The notes below the pieces were generated by a model. It ran no database searches and was not told the origin of the DNA. It saw nothing but the letters and a program-made list of their open reading frames with translations. The position numbers and the translations under genes are program-made. From Trichobilharzia szidati (Eukaryota; Platyhelminthes; Trematoda; Strigeidida; Schistosomatidae), in contig OX235275.1 of NCBI GenBank assembly GCA_944472155.2, positions 29,936,865 through 30,000,864 on the forward strand: a stretch of 64,000 nucleotides of DNA, given 5' to 3'. The stretch's first letter is position 1. Each line of letters starts with the position of its first letter. Below are positions 10,540-21,904 of this stretch, in pieces.

Positions 10540-11470
10540 TATTTAAAAGAATGGATAATGAACAAAGAATACTCTTTTCGATAAGTTTATCATCAGGTTC
10601 TACAGTTATATATACATTTTAGTTAGTGAATGAATTAGAGTTATCAACAACATTAATGTTGTTTAAATAACATCGAATCAATAATATCAGTAGATTACAG
10701 CTGAACAGCATTAACATAAAATAAACTGAATGTCAGAAAAATTAGGAAAGATAATATTGCAAACTCATGAAATTATAGTCTCCACTGAAGGCCGGTCAGG
10801 GCAGTAGTAGTGGCTTGACTTGCTTCTTTTGCACACAAAGGACTGGTTGTTTTTACACGAATTGCGATTGCCTCTGCTGTTTGGAGTATGCTGTACCTCA
10901 ATGTTTTTGGCAATTTATTTGGCACCCACCAGATGATAGAGAAGGATTCCTCAATGCTGGCTTTGTAACCGGTTTGAACCAGATGGTCTAATATCGAAGT
11001 GTTGATGGTTTTTACTACGCCTTTACTTAGCCATACTCGGAGATGTTCTCGAGTGAGCAGTTCCTAGAGCAACGGACAGTATAACTCGCAGCTGAATTGG
11101 TAGATAAAATTGGAAATGACTAGTCTAGGTACTTCATCTTTTAGTCGAGGAATCATCATCGGTCGTGTAGAGAATAAGACGTGTAGTTCGCCACCATTAA
11201 AAGTTCTTTTGAACTGTTTTTCTTATTTTCTTCGTGATTATTGCACTTGGTATATCGCCCTTGTATGTAAAGAGACTTCTTGTTTCCAGATAGTGAGTAG
11301 TCCTTTTCCGCTTTCTTTGTCATGTGTTTCTTGATAAATTTGTTGGGATAGCTATTTTAAATCAAAGTATCATATACAATGCTTAATTCATCTTCACTTA
11401 CTTCTTCTGAGTATATAGCTCTAACTCTGTGGCTTGCATTTGTCACTGGACCGCCATTCATGATCATTAT
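10540..11470 (-). mobile_element. P3: Penelope-like element, minus, decayed
   Basis: Minus-strand translation shows, in order, a pre-GIY-YIG segment (SIVYDTLI, SYPNKFIKKHM, about 11,330-11,400), a remnant of the endonuclease helix (REHLRVWLSKGVVKTINTS, near 10,995-11,060) and the C-terminal ISEAL-like block (about 10,830-10,930). The 3' terminus at about 10,545-10,600 reads CCTGAT, a hairpin-forming GATAA...TTATC, then GAAAAGAG, like P13. Stops and frameshifts throughout. Confidence 0.7.
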
Positions 11471-11641
11471 CTGTGTTCATCTATTAACTTATAGAAAATC
11501 AAAACAAATGATTCAGCGAAGAGACTCTTTTAAACGAATGGTCAACTGACAAATTTCTACAACTGGGTAACCATTGGTCGAAAACGAAACCTGATCCGAT
11601 CGCTTGCCACTCGTATTCGGCGCATATGTAGCCCTGATACT

Positions 11642-12283
11642 GTGGAAGATGAGTTATGCATCTTGAGGAGAATCCTAATAGAAAATGGATTTCCACCACG
11701 TTTTATAGATAAGAATATACATTCAAATCCTAAAAAACGTGACTTATCAACCGTACCCAAGAAAATACTTTACATGAGCTTGGAATTCAAAGGGAACTTA
11801 GCTTCCGATATCATGAAACGAAGGATATCACAGTCCCTGAGAAGAAAATTCCCTGCTGCATCTCTGAGAATAGCCTTTACTAGTCGACCATTATTGTTCA
11901 ATAACCTGAAGGACAAGATCCCGCTGTTGACCAACTCTATGTGCGTCTATCAATTCACCTGCTCGTGTGGAGCTAGGTATATCGGTCGTTCGACTCGAGT
12001 TTTGTTCAAGAGGGTGCAAGAACACTATCCTGTATGGTTACGAAAAGGTGGAAGTGGAGCAATAAGAAGCGCGATCATTGAACATCTGGTCGATAATGAT
12101 CACCCTATCTCTATAGCCTCCGCCTTTAAAGCCAACTACAAGGCAAAGAGTAATTTATCCAAATCCCTACGTACCCGACTCATCTGTATTTCTGAAGCTT
12201 TGGCTATCGAAACAGAAAAGCCAGATCACTGTGTACAGAAAAAGTTCGTTCAACCCCTCCGACTCTATGCTAAAGTATCGTAA
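11642..12283 (+). pseudogene. 5'-truncated PLE protein, GIY-YIG endonuclease
   Basis: The longest uninterrupted PLE frame in the window, 213 aa. Residues 1-35 are the post-RT linker (LCILRRILIENGFPPRFIDK), 85-115 the GIY-YIG entry (MCVYQFTCSCGARYIGRSTR), then the conserved helix KRVQEHYPVWL and the C-terminal block LICISEALAIETEKPDHCVQ. PLE proteins combine reverse transcriptase with this endonuclease, which nicks target DNA. The RT domain is absent because of 5' truncation, so this frame probably has no role of its own. Confidence 0.85.
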
Positions 12284-12599
12284 TCCCCAATCATATTTTA
12301 GCTCTACCAATTTTTCATCATTTTTTCATTTTTGTCTATTTAATTTGTATACTCTTCCTTATTAAGTCAATTATTACTATTACTACTCTCACTTTAAATT
12401 GTTCCCGGTATTATTTCACTTGTTCCACTTGTCATTCTAAATCAACTACCTTTTACAACAATAAATTCTATGCTATCAAATTTCACACAATATTACGTAA
12501 CCTTTTTATTTTATTCGATTTGTCTACTAATCTTATAATTGCACACCTTTTTCAATTTCTATCCATCCTATGAATTATTCTATATATGACATTAATTTG

Positions 12600-12815
12600 C
12601 TTTGCCACTTGACATCTTAGTTTTAAGTATTGGTTTGTAATCAGAAGGTCCTGGGTTCGAATACCGGTGGGCACGTACTGCTGAAGACTCCCAAACTAGG
12701 ACGAAACAGCTGTCCAGTACTCCCAGGTTTTCCAGTGGTTCTCTAACTGATGTCAGCTCATGATGAAATCCTCCATACAATGTTAGTTTCAATTGCATTT
12801 CATATTATTATTATT
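12600..12815 (+). repeat. Family C hammerhead SINE inside P4
   Basis: Partial tRNA-like head (cttagttttaagtattggtt, then GGTTCGAATACC at 12,654-12,665), hammerhead body (12,675-12,720), and tail ending in ctgatgtcagctcatgatga plus cctcca. It lies between the P4 coding end and the P4 3' terminus, so it inserted after P4 or arrived with it. Confidence 0.75.
12675..12720 (+). ncRNA. Hammerhead ribozyme, family C
   Basis: Stem I strands GUACUG (12,675-12,680) and CAGUAC (12,715-12,720) are perfectly complementary. Core CUGAAGA (12,681-12,687), stem II CUCC/GGAC (12,688-12,702) with a C-C mismatch at the base, GAAA (12,703-12,706), a minimal stem III and a GUC cleavage triplet. All catalytic positions are intact; the 10.1/11.1 mismatch probably weakens it. 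Confidence 0.7.
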
Positions 12816-13029
12816 ATTTTATGCATTCACACCTACGTTTCAATTCCCTCACCGGACATAACTTCTTAATAAAACCATTTATATACAATTGTACAGCTTG
12901 ATGATAAATTCGTTGTTGAAAAGAGTCTGTTCGCTGAATCCCCACTTGTTTTGATTTTCTATATGTTACAATGGGAATTTTCCATCATCTAATAACTATC
13001 AATGGAAGAGATTTGAATGAAGTCACTTC

Positions 13030-13205
13030 TTTTCCTCATCGTGGTGGAATCATCACCTCAACTACAGGCAGGTGGCACAAATGAGCAAATTAAAGCCATG
13101 GTCGGATCAGAAAAACAAGACAGATCTTCATTACTGTGAGATCAGAGTGAAAACTCACAGGACTCAGCAGAGGAAAGAAGATTCAAATTTTCAACATTTA
13201 TTCCA
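13030..13205 (+). mobile_element. RTE-like LINE internal fragment
   Basis: Contains caactacaggcaggtggcac and the following segment up to cagattcaaattttcaacat, homologous to 14,865-15,010. Non-coding remnant. Confidence 0.5.
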
Positions 13206-13540
13206 AACAAGTTAGTGCTTCTAAATAGTTCGTAAACTTTGCGCATGCATTACTGATAGCGTATTCAATAGACTGCAGATATTTGTCACCACACTGAAGG
13301 TAATCAGATAATCCAATTATGTAATTGATACACGAAATGTACTCATGACAGTTATGAAATAAGTTTCAACTTACTTATATAACTTTTTCTATGGGAACAA
13401 TGGGAATATATATTACAGAATATTAGAAAGTACTTTAGGCAGAATGATGCTTTTGCATTATTGAAGTGAGGACATGAGTAAAACAAAACTCTCTCCTTAC
13501 AATCATCCACAATGATATTTTTGATTTTAGTGGATTGCGC
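13206..13540. other. Spacer, no gene seen
   Basis: Unassigned AT-rich DNA running into an (ATA)n tract at the border of the next repeat. Confidence 0.4.
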
Positions 13541-13812
13541 TATAATAATAATAATAATTTGCTTTATTCCAGAAACAGTACTAGTGGTACAGTGTGGATT
13601 TTTCAGCACATATCTACAATATTTGCATCTAATTTTATCCAACGTTTAAAAGGAGTATTTCAAAAATAAATAAATATAAAGACGACAACAGCAAAAAAAT
13701 ACAGGAAAAACACAAAATAATTTTTAAAAACTGCGAAAAAATACCAAGAAGTAGAAAGGAAAATAAACAACATATAATTAATAACTCAGTATTGGGTGGT
13801 GGAAGCTATGAT
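13541..13812 (-). repeat. Dispersed retroposon 3' end, copy 2
   Basis: Nearly identical to 5,752-6,014 and in the same orientation. The (ATA)n at 13,541-13,557 corresponds to the element's 3' tail on the minus strand. Confidence 0.65.
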
Positions 13813-14549
13813 ATGATTATGCATGGTGACAGTAAAGCTATAGTCATACAAGAAGTTATGAAATGATATTTAAGAATGTTTATCACCAAGATGATCAGTT
13901 AATTTGGTTGAAACAACTCTAAACAATCATAAAATAACATTTCAGGGTTGTTGTTTTGTTTTTTATTGTCAGGTCTAATGCAGTGTTTGTAGTGGTAGTG
14001 TGAGTAATCCTGAATAATACAAAATTTTAAGGTGGTGACAATGGCGTTCACAACCAAGATTGTCAGTTAATATTGCCGAAAAAAATAAAAAAAATAAGCA
14101 AAAACAACCACAAAAACTAATAATTACATGATGGTTAATGACAGGACAATTTTGTATTACTCATAGTGCTAATATAGTCGTAACCAGTAGATACACAAAA
14201 GAAGGAATAGAGTAAAGTACAAAAAGTAAGCCAATGTTAATAATTTAGGTAGCTAAGTATGTTTAAGAAGGGGTTCACTATAGAATACAAAATAAGAGAG
14301 AAATAAAAGAGCCTAAAATTATGTTGTTAATAACAAAGCAAGTCATAGGTTTCACGCTTAACATTGTCTCTGTCGCTTAGAACACGGGCCAAGTATGGTA
14401 TCGTTGAGTTCCTGTACTTGGTTGTACGAGCACAGATTATTTTATACTGATTTCTGGTTCTACTTGATGAGATACAAGGCGAGAGTTGGGAATAGAGGGG
14501 GTGTTGGTGGTGGGAGAGTATGGTTTTAGACCATTTTTTGCATGTATTC
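13813..14549. other. Spacer, no gene seen
   Basis: AT-rich, unassigned. The minus ORF at 14,327-14,800 is an antisense shadow of the adjoining LINE remnant. Confidence 0.45.
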
Positions 14550-15445
14550 AGATGCCTATCAACTAATGAGAAAGACTGTAGGGAGCGAGTAGACAGGAAG
14601 AAGAAGATTCTAGAAGATTTGGACTTCGCAAACGATTCATGTCTAATGTCACAGAAAACCGAATGCTTACAGGCGAAAACCAGCAAGCTGGCGGAATAAC
14701 CAGGCAGTGTAGACAGGACTTCGAGTGAACATAAAGAAAACGGAGGTGATGAAGACAAGCAAACACCACCACCAACAACAACAACAAAAACAACAAGCAT
14801 CGTTCACTATCAAAGGAGGCAATTTGAAGGATGTCAATTCCTTCACTTATCTAGACAGAATCTTTTCAACTACAGGCAGGTGACATGGATGAGGATGAGG
14901 ATAATTAAACGAGTCAGGACCTCAAGGGCAAGACAGACCTGCGTCACTCTAAAATCAGTATAAATATCTGCCTCATTCACCATAAAGAACAAATTCAGAT
15001 TTTCAACAGCAATGTTCAGTCAGTCACTTCTTCTCTATGCAGCAGAAACTTGGTGCACGCGTTACGGAAAGCATTTTCAACAGGCTACCCCCTTTTATGC
15101 CTCAACACTGAAGATAAATTGCCAGAAAGAATCAGCAACAAGAAACTCTTGGAAGGAAGTAGTCAAGCACCTGTTGATCAAGAAAATGTGCCGAAGAAAG
15201 TACAGACGGATTAAACACACACACACACACTAAGGAGACTGTTGAATAGCATCATGCGCCAGGCTATCACTTCAGGTGGAAGGGGGGATGATGCTGAGGA
15301 AATCCTATGGGGAGGAAGAGATGAAAGCTCATGGACAATCTTGGTGCCAGCTGAAAAAAGGAATGCAGAGAACAGGACAAACTAGAGATGTGCTTCTGAA
15401 GCCCTGTGTTCCACTCGTAACACGAGGGAATAATAATAATACATA
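14550..15445 (+). mobile_element. RTE-like LINE, RT motif to 3' end
   Basis: Plus-strand pieces read LEDLDFANDSCLMS (about 14,610-14,650), the RT catalytic FADD box changed to FAND, then LQAKTSKLAE, a linker, a QSLLLYAAETW block (15,014-15,050) and the C-terminal region. It ends with the family 3' end and (AAT)n at 15,428-15,440. A (CA)n tract interrupts at 15,215-15,231. Many stops and frameshifts. Confidence 0.75.
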
Positions 15446-16602
15446 ATATATACATTAACTATTATTGTTATTATTTTCCTTAAAGATTCTTCACACAGCA
15501 GGAATATTTCGCAATAAAACATGCTGGGAATTCTGTACTTCGTGTAAGTAAGTGTATTTGTGAGAATAAAGTCATCATTATTGTTATCAATTATTAACTA
15601 TTTAACCGTTAAGAATTTTTTTTTTTAAATTTTGTCATATCGGTAACACTTCTAAACTGTCTCCTCCTCTTCATAACATTCAGCTTAGAAACACACGGTA
15701 CAGTAATTCGGACATTTTTCCTCTTCTGCTTCGTCTTTTCCTCTGATTTTTTTGTCATATACTCTAAACTTTCTGGTGATAGATAACTGTATCTCCTCTT
15801 ATAGTTAGTTGGTTAGTTACCATGGCTTGCATACCTAGCATATCCCTGTGCTGTGCGCTTACATGTGCGTGCGTGTGTGTGTGTGCGTATGTGTGACCGA
15901 ATATTGATGCGTTTACTTCTGCACACAGAGATATGTAACATAACAAAAAATCTGATCTATGGATAGACAGACTGCTGCTCAGTTGGGGGTTCTTTTCAAA
16001 TAATAATAATAATAATAATTTAAAAAAACGAAGTGAAACTACAATAGGGCATTATTCTCATAAACACTGTGATTTTGTTGATTTCTCCCACCACTTACTT
16101 TACGGTTCACATTGATGCTATCTCATATTGTGCTGATCAAATTATCACTTCACATCTGTGATATATATTCGGTTTTGTTGATATGCAGATTGTGTTTTTG
16201 ATTGTGGAAACATTTAAGTGTGTGTGAGTGTGTGTGTGTGTGGAGGGAAGAGGGATAGAGACAAAGATATTAAGGGATCGGAACAACGATGAAAATCCTG
16301 ATCATAAGATAGAAAGTATAGAACACACACACTGTAGAATACCACTGCAGTAAGATATATTGGCGTTAAGTGAGGGTTCTTTTTTGATTTCAAGCGAAAA
16401 ATTAATTTAGAATATCCATGAAAGCTGAAACAGGTAAAAGTGTTCAAAAGGAACTTTAAGATGGAGTGTTGAAAATTTTTATTTTATTCATTTAAGTGTT
16501 TCAAGCATCTTTAAGTTGGTAGACAATTTTTTTTTTGGGGGGGGGGGAGATCATTGGATCAACTTACCACACAAGTGATTATGAAATTATTCATTCTCTT
16601 TG
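15446..16602. other. Spacer, no gene seen
   Basis: AT-rich, with (GT)n near 15,870-15,895 and 16,218-16,242 and a G-run at about 16,537-16,548. No gene recognised. Confidence 0.5.
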
Positions 16603-16615
16603 TAGCATTAAGAAG

Positions 16616-17386
16616 TAATTTAATGGGGACGTGGCTACCGAAGTCTTGCATCTGAGATTATCGAGAGCGATAAAACGAACTTATACTGCCGTCAACCTTT
16701 GTTTGTCATTTTCCAGCTGCCGACCAATTTTGATTGCTCAAGTGAAAGATAAACTACCTTGTTGTGCCACTTCAATGTGTATCTATAAATTTAGTTGCTC
16801 CTGTGGAGAAAGCTATATAGGGCGAAGAGCTAGACAGCTTAACAAACGCATTAAAGAGCATCTTCCTTCATGGTTCGGAAAAGGTCAAATAAAAAATCCA
16901 TACGAAGTTCTATTTTGGCTCATTTGATTGATGATAGCGGTCACCAAGTGGACAAAAATAGTGCTTTCAAAGTTATCTATCGCATTCCATCGAGCCTTTC
17001 GAATGGAATCAGAACCCGTCTTTTACACCTAGCCGAAGCTATGGGAATTAATTCGAGAGAACAATCCTAGTCTTTGCATACAAAATAAGTTTGTTCTACC
17101 TTTGTCTCTCCGTAGCTTGGCCTAGGTGAATTCTATTGGAAACCCTTACACCCTTTCTTATTTTTCCATCTCCTTGGTACTTTTATAATATTTATTTAAA
17201 CTCTGATTATCGTTCCATTTCACCTTTTAAGATTTAACTTAATTTATTTATTTATTGAATTGTCTACATATACACTTATATACATATACTATCTTTGTTA
17301 TTCTTATCACCTGCATAAACCTTATTATCAATATTTTTTGTTATCATTATAATCATCGTTATTAATTTCGTTCAAAACATTTACCA

Positions 17387-17425
<39 letters not shown>

Positions 17426-17553
17426 GATTATTATTTGATTCCCAAAATCACCGTCATTGGTTAAAATGTTTTATATATAAGTCTATGTAAATTAGAGTAA
17501 AGCCTGAAGAAGATCTAATTGAAAACAATATTGTTCGCTTATATGTCTTGTTC
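16616..17553 (+). mobile_element. P5: Penelope-like element, TSD-bounded
   Basis: A perfect 13-bp duplication, tagcattaagaag, at 16,603-16,615 and 17,554-17,566. The coding remnant starts near 16,630 and runs through a GIY-YIG domain (MCIYKFSCSCGESYIGRRAR, 16,772-16,831), the helix KRIKEHLPSW and the C-terminal block (RTRLLHLAEA, 17,010-17,040) in two frames, so there is a frameshift near 16,900. The 3' region contains an (ATT)n microsatellite at 17,388-17,424. No inverted arm is visible at its 5' end. Confidence 0.85.
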
Positions 17554-17589
17554 TAGCATTAAGAAGCGACTCTTTTTTAAATGAATTTA

Positions 17590-17785
17590 TTATCTGACAT
17601 CAGTAAGAGAAGTATTGGAAAACCAGCTGGGAGTACTGGACAGTACTGTTTCGTCAGTCTGGTTTGGGACACTTCAGTGGTACACCATACCCACTGTGGT
17701 TCGAACACAAGACCTTCTGGTTACAAGGCGACCTCTTAGACCATTCAGCCAGTGAGACCCAGATCCAAATTCTGCCAATTCACCA
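17590..17785 (-). repeat. Family C SINE, minus, decayed hammerhead
   Basis: Full layout on the minus strand: tRNA-like head (17,700-17,775, B-box-like GGTTCGAAC at 17,699-17,707 on the plus strand), hammerhead region (17,634-17,686) with core CUGAAGU instead of CUGAAGA, and the gagaacc-containing tail at 17,585-17,625. Confidence 0.65.
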
Positions 17786-17794
17786 TGGTACGGC

Positions 17795-17985
17795 ATGACT
17801 ACCGATATCAGCTTTGAAGTTTCGGTAGCAGTGGTGTTCTCTACGGCTGAGGGTTGCTAGTCTCACGCCCAACCTTCTCTCTTTGTCAGGCTTACAACCA
17901 GCTAAGTGTACGTCGGCTGGCAGTCGAATCCCAGACCATGTGCATGGTTAGCAAGCATTCTACCGGTGAGCCACCGACTCACGAT
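17795..17985 (-). repeat. Family A SINE, minus
   Basis: Body (gaagtttcggtagcagtggt, 17,815-17,835; ggttgctagtctcacgccca) followed on the minus strand by the tRNA-like head with B-box complement gtcgaatcccag at 17,921-17,937 and A-box complement at about 17,965-17,980. Confidence 0.65.
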
Positions 17986-18654
17986 GAGATGTTCAGGTGA
18001 TAAAACAACTGTATAAAACGACGTATAAAATACGATTTAAGAATGTGTACACATTCGCATATCAAGAAGTTTGTCAAAGATAAATACTGTTTATTTTGTC
18101 ACCGTACAATTAACACTAGACGTCGCTTGCTTGCATAAGTCTCTGGGCTACTTAGATTTTCTTCCAATCAGAATGCGTCGTTTTTACCTAGTTTCATACT
18201 GTTTTATTCGTCTAATTGTGACAGTAAGTCGCAATCAGTACTCACCCACAACTGACGCAAATTATCCACCTGCCATTGGTTTTTCCAGGGGAAATGGAGG
18301 AAGAACATAGTGGTGCCAGGACTGGAGCAAACTTTGGATGGAACAGTGCTGTTACAGATATTATATTATAGATTATTATTATTATTATATTATTTTAAGA
18401 TCCCATGCAAGAGGTAAATACATTGCTGCTGGACTTGCTGAACATTCTAAATTGTGTTTAAACTTATTTTCTCAGAATAAAGCTACTCCTTTTATTATCC
18501 TGAAAAAATTGTTCTTTTACGTAAAAATTTGTCCATCGGATTACTGACTATTCTTGTAATGGAAACAAATATTATATATTTTACAATTGCATGAATCTGA
18601 ATAAAATTTACTGAAAAGAATATTCTTCTTTCAGACTGACATTTTATGCATAAA
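17986..18654. other. Spacer, no gene seen
   Basis: Unassigned. Contains a small (TTA)n near 18,358-18,395. ORFs at 18,071-18,310 and 18,338-18,547 have no recognisable domain. Confidence 0.4.
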
Positions 18655-19240
18655 ATAGCCAATAGATTCTTTGACTAGACACTAACTTGTGTCATGTGTC
18701 TAGTCCCCTATTTGGTGCAGACTAAATTTTGTCAATCAGCTTTGTAATGTAGCCACCATGCTGTTTGGCTCGCGATCACCGTCCACTCATCAATGTTTTT
18801 CTTGGATGGTTGGAGGCAGCCGTGTTTAAAGATTGCGCATATGCCAACAGGACAGAAGTCAGGGTCAGGAAGGGTTTCCTGACGATTACCTCCAACCATC
18901 TAATAACACCGTGTGTCGGTGGAATAGTGGTTATGACGCTCGCCGACCATGCACATGGTCCAGGGTTCGGTCCCCGGCTGAAGCCGTATGTTCCTCTAGG
19001 AATTAAAGGAAACAATAATAATAATAGACTCCCACAGGAGAGGAATCTTCAGGCTGAACAGCTCAGTGGTAACATCTCTGACTGTATCGTTGAAGGACAA
19101 GGGTTCGAATCTCAGAAGAAGCATGAATTGCCCCTTCCAGTTTGCAGATAAGCCTTCTTGACAAGTTCAAACTAGCGAGGAACCTAGGTCAAGCGGGGCT
19201 TCCTGTAGACTGCCTCCAACCATCCAGTAGTACACAAAGT
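18655..19240 (+). repeat. Family D SINE copies with a family A insertion
   Basis: 18,655-18,904 holds D body sequence in both orientations (gatggttggaggcag at 18,804 and ctccaaccatc at 18,890). 19,040-19,230 is a plus copy with tRNA-like head (cagctcagtggtaacatctc at 19,056-19,075; B-box GGTTCGAATCT at 19,100-19,110) and a decayed hammerhead (CUUGACAAG core, about 19,148-19,195). Family A sits between them at 18,905-19,026. Confidence 0.6.
18905..19026 (+). repeat. Family A SINE with RTE 3' tail
   Basis: About 72 bases of tRNA-like head (gtgtcggtggaatagtggtt; B-box GGTTCGGTCCCC near 18,963-18,974) pass directly into about 45 bases that match the 3' end of the RTE LINE at 50,070-50,115 (ggctgaagcc, then cctctaggaattaaagg, then AAT repeats). 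SINEs that share a tail with a LINE are mobilised by that LINE. Confidence 0.75.
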
Positions 19241-19469
19241 GTATATATCTTAGAAAGGAATGAAGAAATTAATAAGATTAATAAAACTGGTAAGCAAACA
19301 AAGCATTACATAACATTATAAGGAGTGTGATTAGATGTATTGATTTAAAATAATAAATTGGACAGTCGGAATAATACCGGCATTAGCTCAAACTGAAAAC
19401 GAAAATGATGGTTGGTACTCAAACTGAATAAACAAAAAGAAAGATAAACAAATAAACATTTATCCCTCT

Positions 19470-20130
19470 ACAACCAACGTAGAAATAGGGGCTTAACATA
19501 CTTCTTCTGTACACAAAGGTCTAGCTTGAATTTTATGAATGGCCAAAGTTTTCTCTGTGTTTAGAAGTTTGGAAAGAAGAAAATGCGGTGACTTGGCATG
19601 AATTCCATGGGTGATATTAAAATCATGTTCAGGGTCAGTAGAGTGACAGAAATTGATCAAGTGTTCCAGAACATAGCTCCTCACACTATTCCTTTCTGCC
19701 TTGTAAAATTATACTTTAACGTGCTCTCCTATCCTTGTGGAAAGTATCCTCTATCTGCGGCTAATTTATACGGCTTCACAATAGTAAGTGAAGTGATAAA
19801 TGTATATGAAGGCGACCAGGTGGAAAAAAACTTACAGTTAGTGAAAATCATTTGCAGTTTAGCTGCCAACAACGTCTTACTGACTGATTTAGAAAGAGTT
19901 TTTTGAACACATCTCAAGCTTAATCATATTTGAATTCTAGATTCATAAAGATGATTTTCTCTTGAACTGAGTCAGTGGCCATTTCGGATTCCTTATCCAT
20001 CGTGTTCTCATCCATAAATTCGTTTAGGTGACAGTCTTCAACAGGCCTGGCTTTTAGGGAAGTAACTTCAGCACTGAGAACTGAGCATTCAAGCATGATA
20101 TGTAATTTTTGACGATACACTCACTAGTGT
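19470..20130 (-). mobile_element. P6: Penelope-like element, minus, decayed
   Basis: Minus-strand frames carry the C-terminal region (RSYVLEHLINFCHSTDPEHD, 19,620-19,684; TLAIHKIQARPLCTEEV at 19,496-19,550) and the linker before GIY-YIG (SVQEKIIFMNLEFKYD, 19,920-19,970). Several frameshifts. No flanking duplication found. Confidence 0.65.
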
Positions 20131-20555
20131 AATACGAACAAATTCTGTTGTCATCCGGAGTCCAGGATGCACAATTCTTTTTATGTTGTGCTCATCTATC
20201 TTTAATGAGTGATGGGGTTGCCACTAGGATTTTAATTCAGCACCCACTGCTTCGAATGCCGGCTGGTAAGTCTCGAGTAAGACGAAACTGAGTGAATATA
20301 TATATATTTCAGGTGTTGATTTAGATTGGATAATTAACTGTGTTATTGGTCAGATACAAGGTGATCCTACTGATTATTCAGTCATTGGAAGGAAACTCAT
20401 GGGCTGTTGGATCTGATTATCAGTGCAGTCATGGGTGCGTACTTCTGAAAAATTTCAAAGTATGGAAAAACAGTTGTCTGTTCTTCATTGTTGTTCAGAA
20501 TGAAGACATTTCTGAGTATTATTTTGAGTAGCTATAAACTGAATGAGGTCAGATT
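20131..20555. other. Spacer, no gene seen
   Basis: Unassigned. A small (TA)n occurs near 20,297-20,308. Confidence 0.4.
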
Positions 20556-20559
20556 ATCA

Positions 20560-21900
20560 GATTTTAAATCGTGGAAAATGTCACTCATGACATCAGCGAC
20601 AAAGGAGATTAAAGGTGCAAAGATGTGGAGGACATGAATCTGGGCATTGGGATACCAACCTCACATCTGAAAGAGTTGGTACTAGGATGCACATTTAATG
20701 TACAATATACCTTCAACGATTACATCTACAGACAGAAAGATGGAATTGCCATGGGCTCTTCTCTTGGCCCACTTTTAGCAGACTGTTTTCGGCCTGTTTG
20801 GAAAATGACATCTTAAAATCAATAATTTTCTTCCCAATGGAACTAGAGAAGCAATCAAAGATTCAATTTCTGGGCGTCAAACTGACAAGAAGACATGACA
20901 GAATTTTGAGAAGATCCATTCTCAGAAAACTATCATGGAATTGCTAACTGACAGATTTCTGTAGTTGGATACCTGGCAATCGAATCTGAGCTGTCATCAT
21001 CTCTCACTTGCTCACCGTACCAGAAGAATTTGCAGCAGTGACTGCTTAGAAGAAGAGCTTTTACTTCTCAAAAATATTCTGTCTCAAAATGGTTACTTGG
21101 CATGTTTCGTGGATAAGAAAATGAAACCAGAGCCAAAAGGAGAAAAATGCACTTCAGTACTGAAGAAAACATTAATATTTGAATCTGGACTTCAGAGGAG
21201 GCTTAGCGGTAGATATCCTAAAGAGGAGAATCTCTAGTTCTTTAAAAAAGACCTTTCCTGCAACAACTCAGAGTGATATTCTTCAGCCGACCACTGCTTC
21301 TAAGCAATGTAAGGACAAACTACCACATGTGACCACTCCAATATGCATACATCCGTTCATCTGCTCCTGCGGTGTCAGGTACACAGGTTATTCAGTGCGT
21401 CTCCTCACAAAGTGTGTTAGAGAACACTACCCAGTATGGATGCAATGAGGATGCATTGGTTCGATAAGACGTGCCATAATTGAACACCTCGTCGACACCT
21501 ATTACAGCATTTCAGCTGACTCATAATTCAGAATCACTTACATAATAAACAAAAATCTACCAAAAGCAGTGTGTTTCCGACTTCCTTGTATTGCAGAATC
21601 CCTCGCCATATGCATCGAAGAGCTGGAGCTGTGTTCAATGGATCTAGTTCAGTTTGATTCCTTAGTTTTGCTTCTTTTTTCATTTCAGTTATAAAAAGTT
21701 ATTATTTCAATTCGTCTTCATGCTCATCCAATTTACACATGTATTCGTTAGAGAAACTATTTTCTAATCCTGTGTAATTTTTTTTCTAAGACCATTGTAA
21801 TCCATATTCACCTTTAATTTCCCTCGTTGCTCTTACATGGAATTAGATGGTAATTTTACTTTTGAAAATGAAATCTCCGAAAAGATATCAGTTTTTGATT
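20560..21900 (+). mobile_element. P7: Penelope-like element with RT remnant
   Basis: It reaches further 5' than most copies: 20,695-20,800 encodes TFNDYIYRQKDGIAMGSSLG, the PLE RT palm motif (GIAMGSSLGPLLAD). Then come a linker (SKIQFLGVKLTRRHD, about 20,855-20,895), the post-RT segment (EEELLLLKNILSQNGYL, 21,051-21,100) and the GIY-YIG domain (ICIHPFICSCGVRYTGYSVR, 21,341-21,400), where the second signature reads RYTG. Multiple frame breaks. The 3' tail runs up to the family D SINE at 21,905. Confidence 0.75.
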
Positions 21901-21904
21901 GCAC

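Larger units (their letters stand above)
11490..12985 (+). mobile_element. P4: Penelope-like element with SINE insertion
   Basis: Near-perfect direct repeats flank it: catctattaact at 11,478-11,489 and catctaataact at 12,986-12,997. The left end (11,490-11,535) is the inverted complement of the right end (12,918-12,965). The interior holds an open C-terminal PLE frame, then a 3' region interrupted by a family C SINE at 12,600-12,815. The 3' tail ends tgggaattttccat, as in P10. Confidence 0.85.

Noticed and set aside
11642..12283. GIY-YIG protein as a host nuclease (for example SLX1-like)
   Set aside because: It is flanked by a target duplication and inverted arms, recurs in many copies with the post-RT linker, and lacks a RING or PHD finger. 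It is a PLE endonuclease.
14327..14800. 157-aa minus-strand ORF
   Set aside because: It is antisense to the RTE remnant carrying LDFANDSCLMS on the plus strand.
16616..17553. CTGAAGA...GAAA near 17,500 as a hammerhead
   Set aside because: No stem II can be formed between the two motifs (AGATCTAATT), so I do not call it.
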